Assembly (NCBI GenBank): GCA_016717145.1
Contig: JADKGD010000074.1
Location: 62,001 to 126,000, forward strand
DNA length: 64,000 nt
DNA from: Saprospiraceae bacterium
Lineage (GTDB): Bacteria; Bacteroidota; Bacteroidia; Chitinophagales; Saprospiraceae
Direction: 5' to 3'
Under the pieces are notes generated by a model. It did no database searches. It had not been told where the DNA came from and was given only the letters and a program-made list of their open reading frames with translations. A program made the translations under genes and the position numbers. Of the stretch, positions 58,153 to 64,000 are shown piece by piece (the stretch's first letter is position 1; each line of letters opens with the position of its first letter).

Positions 58153-59490
58153 TTATTTTGATCGTTCCAATCCTCTTTTAAATACAGCCAGACACCTTTC
58201 CCTTGCCATTTTGTGATCTACAACAGGCTTTACATATTGGTCTGTACCGTATTCCGGCACCCAACGTTTAATATATAATTTATCATGGTCAAATTTTTCA
58301 GTTTGGGCATCGGGACTGAAGATCCTAAAATATGGTGCTGCGTCCGTACCACATCCGGCTGCCCATTGCCACCCACCATTATTGCTTGCCAGGTCGAAGT
58401 CAATCAATTTGTCGGCAAACCATGCTTCTCCCCATCGCCAATCTATCAGTAAGTGTTTAGTCAAAAAACTTGCAACTATCATTCGCACCCTATTGTGCAT
58501 ATATCCGGTATGTAACAATTCACGCATTCCGGCATCTACTATAGGATATCCGGTTTGACCTTCGCACCAGGCCTTAAATTCCCTTTCATCATTCCTCCAT
58601 TCTATATTATCATATTCCGGTCGGAATGAACGATTCGCTACATAGGGGAATTGAAATAGTATCATTGCATAAAAGTCGCGCCATATTAGCTCATTTAAAA
58701 AAGTAGGATTTAATGATTCTGCACATGTGGCGAGTTCCCTGATGGAAAGTGTTCCAAATCGGAGATGAATGCCTAACCTTGAAGTGCCATTGACAGCCGG
58801 GAAATTGCGATGTTGTTCATATGCACCTAAAATGGTAGATTTTATAATTGATGAAGGAATTTCGATGGAAGATTTATCAAATCCCATATCTTTAAGTTGG
58901 GGCATAATAGATTTAGCATTTACCTTAAAAAAGTTATCAAAATAAACCTCATTTGGGTATGATTTTACATAAAATAAATGTCCTTTGCGATCTACTTTTT
59001 CTGACAACTTTGCCAACCATTTGCGTTTATAAGGTGTAAATACGGTGTAGGGTTTTAGATCATCTTTGACAATTTCATTTTTTTCGAAAATGACATGATC
59101 TTTATACGAAAACATTTTTATAGCTTTTTCGGCCAATATATTTTCAATGTTTTTATCTCTTTGAGCGGCATAAGATTCATAGTCAAGATTTACAAACACA
59201 TCTTGTATGTTATACTCTTTTATCAGTGAGCTGAATATATCTGCCGGTTTTCCATACTTAACAATCAGATCACTGCCCAACTTATTTAATTCATATTTAA
59301 TTGTGGTCAATGTGTCATGGATAAAACAAACTCTGGGGTCTTGCCTATTCTCAAGTTTATGTAGAATCTCAGTATCAAAAATAAACAAAGACAAAACTGG
59401 ATTTCCAGCTTTTAAAGCATGGTACAAACCTGCATTATCAAATAAACGCAAGTCCCTTCTGAACCAAAATATGGAAATTGGAAATGTCAA
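58153..59490 (-). CDS. Cryptochrome/deoxyribodipyrimidine photolyase family protein
   Basis: This 445-residue photolyase probably repairs cyclobutane pyrimidine dimers with blue light. The N-terminal alpha/beta antenna domain starts ISIFWFRRDLRLFDNAGLYHAL. The C-terminal FAD domain has GTSRLGIHLRFGTLSIREL, ELIWRDFYAMILFQFP, GQTGYPIVDAGMRELLHTG, MHNRVRMIVASFLTKHLLIDWRWG and WQWAAGCGTDAAPYFRIF, with tryptophans for electron transfer. The motif set fits a class I-type CPD photolyase, but cryptochrome-like signalling cannot be excluded without activity data. The start is the ATG at 59490, which directly gives the family N-terminus. It is monocistronic and converges on the subtilase. Confidence 0.93.
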   Translation of the reverse strand: MTFPISIFWFRRDLRLFDNAGLYHALKAGNPVLSLFIFDTEILHKLENRQDPRVCFIHDTLTTIKYELNKLGSDLIVKYGKPADIFSSLIKEYNIQDVFVNLDYESYAAQRDKNIENILAEKAIKMFSYKDHVIFEKNEIVKDDLKPYTVFTPYKRKWLAKLSEKVDRKGHLFYVKSYPNEVYFDNFFKVNAKSIMPQLKDMGFDKSSIEIPSSIIKSTILGAYEQHRNFPAVNGTSRLGIHLRFGTLSIRELATCAESLNPTFLNELIWRDFYAMILFQFPYVANRSFRPEYDNIEWRNDEREFKAWCEGQTGYPIVDAGMRELLHTGYMHNRVRMIVASFLTKHLLIDWRWGEAWFADKLIDFDLASNNGGWQWAAGCGTDAAPYFRIFSPDAQTEKFDHDKLYIKRWVPEYGTDQYVKPVVDHKMARERCLAVFKRGLERSK

Positions 59491-59581
59491 AATATAAGTT
59501 TAAGTAGATAATAATGGCAGACAACACCTAATCACTTTAAATGGTTCAGTATCTGTCAATGTAATGTATGTGTTGGAAAGT

Positions 59582-59902
59582 CTATAATTCCATCTCGAGA
59601 TTCAATTTTGCAGAATTCAGCTCAGAAAGTGCATGGAAATCAGGTATTTTTTTTGCGACTTCAATCCCTTCATTATAAATAATTAATGCTTTTGTATTTT
59701 CCTCAAGATGTTCTAATAATTTGGCAAGGTGATAATATAAACCTACATAATTAGGGTCCTTGGTTTTTAACTTAAGAAACTGACCCAAAGCATCTTCAAA
59801 CATACCTAAATTTTCATATTCTTTTGCCAAAGCATAGCTTATAAATGAATCATCCGGGTCCCCAAGTACCATTTCCTGAAGCATTAATAATCTATCATTC
59901 AT
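59582..59902 (-). CDS. Small TPR-repeat protein
   Basis: This soluble protein of 106 residues is built of about two and a half tetratricopeptide repeats: SFISYALAKEYENLGMFEDALGQFLKLKTKDPNY, then VGLYYHLAKLLEHLEENTKALIIYNEGIEVAKKI, then a partial one. The canonical small/large residue pattern of TPR helices is clear. Such single-domain TPR proteins act as protein-binding scaffolds; the partner is unknown. Its start lies 53 bp from a -7 box that forms one half of a palindrome shared with etfB (59945-59962), so it is transcribed divergently from the electron-transfer genes. It lies 91 bp upstream of the photolyase on the same strand. Confidence 0.85.
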   Translation of the reverse strand: MNDRLLMLQEMVLGDPDDSFISYALAKEYENLGMFEDALGQFLKLKTKDPNYVGLYYHLAKLLEHLEENTKALIIYNEGIEVAKKIPDFHALSELNSAKLNLEMEL

Positions 59903-59944
59903 AATTTATTTAACTCTGAGTTTAATTTTTAAAATAATTGTTTT

Positions 59945-59962
59945 TATCTTTGTGCAAAGATA
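59945..59962. promoter_or_regulatory. Face-to-face -7 boxes between the TPR gene and etfB
   Basis: TATCTTTG-TG-CAAAGATA is an inverted repeat in which each arm is a perfect TAnnTTTG box, one for each strand. The minus arm is 53 bp from the TPR start and the plus arm 111 bp from etfB. The overlap suggests the two promoters compete. It could also be an operator, but the match of both arms to the -7 consensus favours promoters. Confidence 0.5.
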
Positions 59963-60062
59963 ATGAAAGGTACTCAACAATCTGTCAGAACTTAAAATCT
60001 TTGCCTAGTAATCAAAACAAGTAAAGGTAATTATTGTTAAAAAATTAATAAATACTATTCGC

Positions 60063-60803
60063 ATGAATCTATTAGTCTGTATTAGCAAGACGCCGGACAC
60101 TACGTCAAAAATAGCTTTTAAATCCGATGATACTGAATATAACTCAGATGGCATAAGTTTTATTATGAATCCATATGATGAATGGTATGCATTGGTCAAA
60201 GCATTGGAACTAGTTGAAAAAGATGGTGGTAATGTAACTGTTATTAATGTTGGACCTGCTTCAAATGATATTATTATCAGGAAAGCGCTTGCAATTGGAG
60301 CCAATGATGCCGTTCGAATCGATCTGGCTTCTGGAGATTCATTTCAAATAGCATCAAATATTGCTGCTTTCGCAAGATCAAAGAACTTTGATATCGTTTT
60401 ATTGGGAAAAGAAACTATAGATTACAATGGCTCTGAGGTTGGGGCGATGGTAGCGGAATTGCTGGATCTGCCTTATATTTCATATGCCTCACATTTAGAA
60501 GTCAATGGCACTTTAAGTACTATTACCAGGGATATTGAAGGCGGGGTTGAAGTTTGTCAAATTGAAGGACCCTTTGTATTATCCGCTGCAAAAGGATTGG
60601 CTGAACAAAGAATTCCTAATATGAAAGGTATCATGATGGCCAAGAACAAACCTTTGGAAGTCATACCACCAATTGGCGAAAATAATCGCGTCAACACACG
60701 TAAATTTATTCTTCCCGGTGGAAAATCAGGCGTAAAACTTATTGATCCGGATAATATGGATGAATTGGTAAGAATGCTTCATGAAGTATCAAAAGTTATT
60801 TAA
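60063..60803 (+). CDS. etfB: Electron transfer flavoprotein, beta subunit
   Basis: EtfB with EtfA forms the soluble flavoprotein that collects electrons from acyl-CoA and other dehydrogenases. It carries AMP. The 246-residue length is normal. Landmarks are NLLVCISKTPDTTSKIAF at the N-terminus, MNPYDEWYALVKALEL, KALAIGANDAVRIDL, VLLGKETIDYNGSEVGAMVAELLDLPYISYAS, and the family signature region containing EIEGGVE-like DIEGGVEVCQIEGPFVLSAAKGLAE. The start is the ATG 60063, which fits the family alignment. etfA follows 31 bp downstream in the same transcript. Confidence 0.95.
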   Translation: MNLLVCISKTPDTTSKIAFKSDDTEYNSDGISFIMNPYDEWYALVKALELVEKDGGNVTVINVGPASNDIIIRKALAIGANDAVRIDLASGDSFQIASNIAAFARSKNFDIVLLGKETIDYNGSEVGAMVAELLDLPYISYASHLEVNGTLSTITRDIEGGVEVCQIEGPFVLSAAKGLAEQRIPNMKGIMMAKNKPLEVIPPIGENNRVNTRKFILPGGKSGVKLIDPDNMDELVRMLHEVSKVI

Positions 60804-60834
60804 CAATAATTGAGTTTTAGTAAAAAATAAAAAT

Positions 60835-61794
60835 ATGTCAGTTTTAGTATATATAGAAAGTCCAAAAGGACGAATTAAAAAATCCGGTTTTGAAGTAGCA
60901 TATTACGGTTCGCAACTTGCCAAGTCTTTAGGCACGGAATGTATTGCCTTGTTGATTGGAATAGCTAACGATGCCGCTTCAGTCGGACAATATGGCCCAT
61001 CCAGAATTATTCATGTCAACCCTGATAAAGACGAAAGTTTTGATTCTCAGAATTTTACCTCAATAATCACAAAAATTGCTTTAGATCATCAATCAAATAT
61101 TATCATTTTATCCAATACGGCAACCGGTAAAGCCATCACAGGTAGAATTGGCATTAAAATGAATGCAGGGACAGTCTCCGGTGCAAATTCACTACCGGAA
61201 GTGGCTGATGGTTTTGTCATCAATAAATCTGTCTATTCAGGTAAAGCAATAGCTCGATATGTCATAGAAACTGAAAATAAAGTAATCAGTGTGATGGGAA
61301 ACACATTACAGCCTCAGATCATTGGAAGTAATATAAGTCCTGAAACTGTACAGATTTCGAATGCTCCAACCAGATTAAAGGTAATTGAGCGGAAAATATC
61401 AGAAGGCATCATCCCATTACCTGAAGCTGAGTTGGTTGTTTCTGCTGGTCGGGGTATGAAAGGGCCTGAAAACTGGGGTATTATAGAAGAACTGGCTTCT
61501 TCGCTTGGCGCAACTACGGCATGTTCAAGGCCTGTTGCAGATTCACATTGGAGACCTCATCATGAGCATGTTGGACAGACAGGTGTAGCAATTCGACCCA
61601 ATCTGTATATTGCTGTGGGCATTTCCGGCGCAATTCAGCATCTTGCCGGGGTTAATAATAGTAAAGTAATAGTAGTAATTAATAAAGATGCTGAAGCACC
61701 TTTTTTTAAAGCTGCAGATTACGGTGTAGTCGGGGATTTATTTGAAATAGTACCAAAATTGACTGCTGCCATAAATAAGTATAAACAACAATAA
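60835..61794 (+). CDS. etfA: Electron transfer flavoprotein, alpha subunit
   Basis: EtfA carries the FAD of the electron transfer flavoprotein. The 319-residue length is normal. The N-terminal domain (residues 1-185) starts SVLVYIESPKGRIKKSGFEVAYYG. The C-terminal FAD domain has VVSAGRGMKGPENWGIIEELASSLGATTACSRPVAD, with GRG for the FAD phosphates and the Ser/Arg contact. This is followed by GQTGVAIRPNLYIAVGISGAIQHLAG and INKDAEAPFFKAADYGVVGDLFEIVP. Both landmark sets match bacterial EtfA. It lies in an operon with etfB and ends at an intrinsic terminator. No ETF dehydrogenase or acyl-CoA dehydrogenase gene is in the window. Confidence 0.95.
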   Translation: MSVLVYIESPKGRIKKSGFEVAYYGSQLAKSLGTECIALLIGIANDAASVGQYGPSRIIHVNPDKDESFDSQNFTSIITKIALDHQSNIIILSNTATGKAITGRIGIKMNAGTVSGANSLPEVADGFVINKSVYSGKAIARYVIETENKVISVMGNTLQPQIIGSNISPETVQISNAPTRLKVIERKISEGIIPLPEAELVVSAGRGMKGPENWGIIEELASSLGATTACSRPVADSHWRPHHEHVGQTGVAIRPNLYIAVGISGAIQHLAGVNNSKVIVVINKDAEAPFFKAADYGVVGDLFEIVPKLTAAINKYKQQ

Positions 61795-61817
61795 AACATT
61801 ACTTAATAGTAAAATTT

Positions 61818-61855
61818 GCCACATAGTATCTGATATTGTGTGGCTTTTTTTTTTT
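61818..61855 (+). terminator. Intrinsic terminator of etfBA
   Basis: GCCACATA and TTGTGTGGC form a short stem around an AT-rich loop, followed by 11 T. It begins 23 bp after the etfA stop. Confidence 0.8.
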
Positions 61856-61914
61856 AGTATTAATTTGTATCTTTATCTCATCAGAAATTTGACACATTAC
61901 AGAATATACTAGTT

Positions 61915-64000
61915 ATGAAAGTAAAGCCTGAATTCCATCAACTTACTGCTGAAGAAACGTATGTAGCATTAGTAAGCAATCCCTCAGGGCTTTCAAATGC
62001 TCAGGTAGAAAGCAGATCTGCATTATATGGACCAAATTCAATTGTTGAAAAAAAAGAAGGTGGGTCCTTTTCAAATTCTTTTGAGACAGTTTATGGATTT
62101 TATGATTGTGATATTGGTTTTGGCAGCCATTATTTCGGGATATTTAGGCGACTTGGCTGACACCATTATTATAATTGTTATCATTTTACTTAACGCCCTC
62201 ATTGGTTTTTATCAGGAAATAAAAGCCGAAAAAGCCATCGATGAGTTAAAAAAACTATCTGCATTACATGCTACTGTCATAAGAGAAATGAAAAATTTAA
62301 ATATCACGGTTAGTGAGCTTGTACCAGGAGATGTGGTTATTTTGGAAACAGGAAATTCAATTCCGGCCGATATTCGACTTACGGAAGTATTCAACCTTAA
62401 GATCGATGAATCTGCGCTAACCGGAGAATCTATCCCAAGTGAAAAAAATACAAGTCCTATACCAAATAAAGAAATCTGAAGATGGTTCTTCTCTCTATTA
62501 GTCTTGCAGTTGCAGCAGTTCCTGAGGCGCTACCTGCCTTGATTACAATTGCTTTGGCATTCGGCTCTTCGAGATTGGCAAAAAAAAATGTGCTCATTCG
62601 CAAACTTCCTGCTGTAGAAACATTAGGTGCTGTCAATTATATTTGCTCTGATAAGACCGGCACACTAACACTAAATAAAATGTCTGTTTTTCAAACAATT
62701 GATAATCAGGAATTTAAAGATCATGATGTAAACTTATTATTCATGTCAATGGCACTGAATAATGATGCAATAAAATCAAAAGATGGTTACATTGGTGATC
62801 CTACAGAAACTGCCCTCGCCCAACATTTATTTATTTCAATGGGATCCGGACACTATGAAGACTTCCGAGCAAAATATATAAGAATCGCAGAAATTCCTTT
62901 TGATTCTACCAGGAAGGCGATGACAACCATTCATAGCTACGATAATCGCTATCTGATTATTACAAAAGGTGCAGCAGAAAATATTTTCAATCTCCTTTCG
63001 GATGCAGAAAATAATACAAAGTGGCTGGATACTGTCTCTGCCTGGTCCTCTAAGGGACAAAGAGTGTTATTATTTGCATATAAATTTTTGGATAGTTTGC
63101 CAGCTGATCTTAATTCGGAAAATATTGAGAAAAACCTGAAGCTTTGTGGACTGGTAAGTATGATAGATCCCCCAAGAGAAGAAGTAAAAAAGGCAATAGA
63201 AGAATGTAGATCAGCAGGCATTGTACCTGTTATGATTACCGGTGATCATCTGGGTACAGCAGTAGCAATCGCCAAAGACATAGGCATCTGGCATAAAGAT
63301 AGCATCTCATTATCTGGTCCCGAATTAAAAAAAATGGATAAGGAAATATTCAGAAACTGTGTGGAAAGAGTTTCGGTATATGCCCGTGTCAGCCCTGAGC
63401 AAAAGCTAGATATTGTTGCTGCACTACAGTCAAAAAATCTTTTTGTCTCAATGACAGGTGATGGCGTAAATGATGCACCTGCCTTAAAAAAAGCTAATAT
63501 TGGCATTGCTATGGGCATAACGGGAACGGATGTAAGTAAAGAAGCTGCTGATATGATATTACTTGATGACAATTTTGCAACGATTGTAAAAGCTGTTAAA
63601 GAAGGAAGGAGAATCTATGATAATATAAGAAAGTTTGTAAAATATATTTTGACATGTAACGGTGCTGAGATATGGACCATTTTATTGGCACCCTTAATTG
63701 GACTGCCTATGCCGTTGCTTCCAATACACATTCTTTGGATCAATTTGGTTACGGACGGATTGCCCGGCATTTCACTTGCAAGTGAAAAGGCTGAACCGGA
63801 TATTATGAATCGACCACCGAGGGCTGCAGGTGAAAGTCTTTTTGCTGAAGGCATTGGCATTCATATATTATGGGTAGGACTTTTTATGGCAGGAATAACA
63901 CTATTTACCCAGGCCTGGGCAATTGGCAAAAGTGTAGAACATTGGCAGACAATGGTATTCACAGTATTGGCATTTTCACAACTAGGTCATGTTTTAAGCA
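61915..64000 (+). pseudogene. P-type Ca2+-ATPase-like (P2) transporter, frameshift plus internal deletion, 3' end outside window
   Basis: P2-type ATPases pump Ca2+ or Mn2+ across the membrane. The actuator loop LTGES is at about 62410-62430. The phosphorylation site DKTGTLTLNK is at about 62650, with CSDKTGT. TGDGVNDAPALKKA is at about 63450, and the TM4 motif reads PEALP at about 62520. An extra G in GGTGGGTCC near 62053-62064 shifts the frame after VEKKEGG. A second break at 62479 is different. ESIPSEKNTSPIPNKEI is followed directly by VLLSISLAVAAVPEALPALI, where family members have roughly 85-95 more residues including TM3. So about 250-300 bp are missing, and this is not a one-base slip. 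The C-terminal TM region continues past 64000. Confidence 0.85.

Overview
This window is a piece of a low-GC (roughly one third G+C by eye) Bacteroidota chromosome. The evidence is a SusC/SusD nutrient-uptake pair, C-terminal type IX secretion (T9SS) sorting domains on several exported proteins, DUF1800/DUF1501 proteins, a PurM of the ~390-residue kind, and repeated TAnnTTTG -7 promoter boxes just upstream of genes. A Saprospiria-like lineage is plausible but cannot be proven from sequence alone. No tRNA, rRNA or CRISPR was seen.

Layout. 1-8.3 kb holds housekeeping genes: pckA (runs off the left edge), surE, a small membrane protein, lpxB, pnuC, deoD, an ABC permease, a zinc-free MDR oxidoreductase and an EI24-like membrane protein. 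8.3-12 kb holds a TonB-dependent receptor with a small partner and a secreted thioredoxin. 12-19 kb holds sppA, a LOG-family protein, an NtrC-like regulator without its HTH, ddl and purM. 19-21 kb holds tandem paralogous outer-membrane proteins. 21-27.2 kb, on the minus strand, holds a broken MbnP-like protein, its di-haem peroxidase, DUF1800, DUF1501 and a T9SS cargo. 27.8-34.7 kb is a TetR/TolC/adaptor/RND efflux operon. 35-38 kb is a T9SS-exported M4 metallopeptidase. 38.6-45 kb, plus strand, holds an outer-membrane-like protein, a tandem inactive protease-like protein, a NarL-type response regulator and two paralogous 7TM histidine kinases. The first kinase is degenerate and cut off by a 316-bp MITE. 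45.1-46.5 kb is a homopolymer-run island that is almost certainly artefact. 46.9-55.3 kb holds a secreted unknown, aroK, and a glycan-type uptake locus: SusC, a SusD carrying SusE-like modules, and a divergent five-module SusE/F-like T9SS protein. 55.4-64 kb holds aroC, a membrane-anchored subtilase, a photolyase, a TPR protein, etfBA and a damaged P-type Ca2+ ATPase running off the right edge.

A caveat applies to every gene. About 18 single-base indels, nearly all in homopolymers, split otherwise normal genes (sppA, ddl, aroC, aroK, susD, tetR and others). One pair of compensating indels is hidden inside lpxB. This is the signature of an under-polished long-read consensus, so most broken genes here are reported as single genes with the indel position given. 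The degenerate kinase, the interrupted MbnP, the truncated NtrC-like regulator and the ATPase deletion do not fit simple homopolymer error and are the better candidates for real biology.
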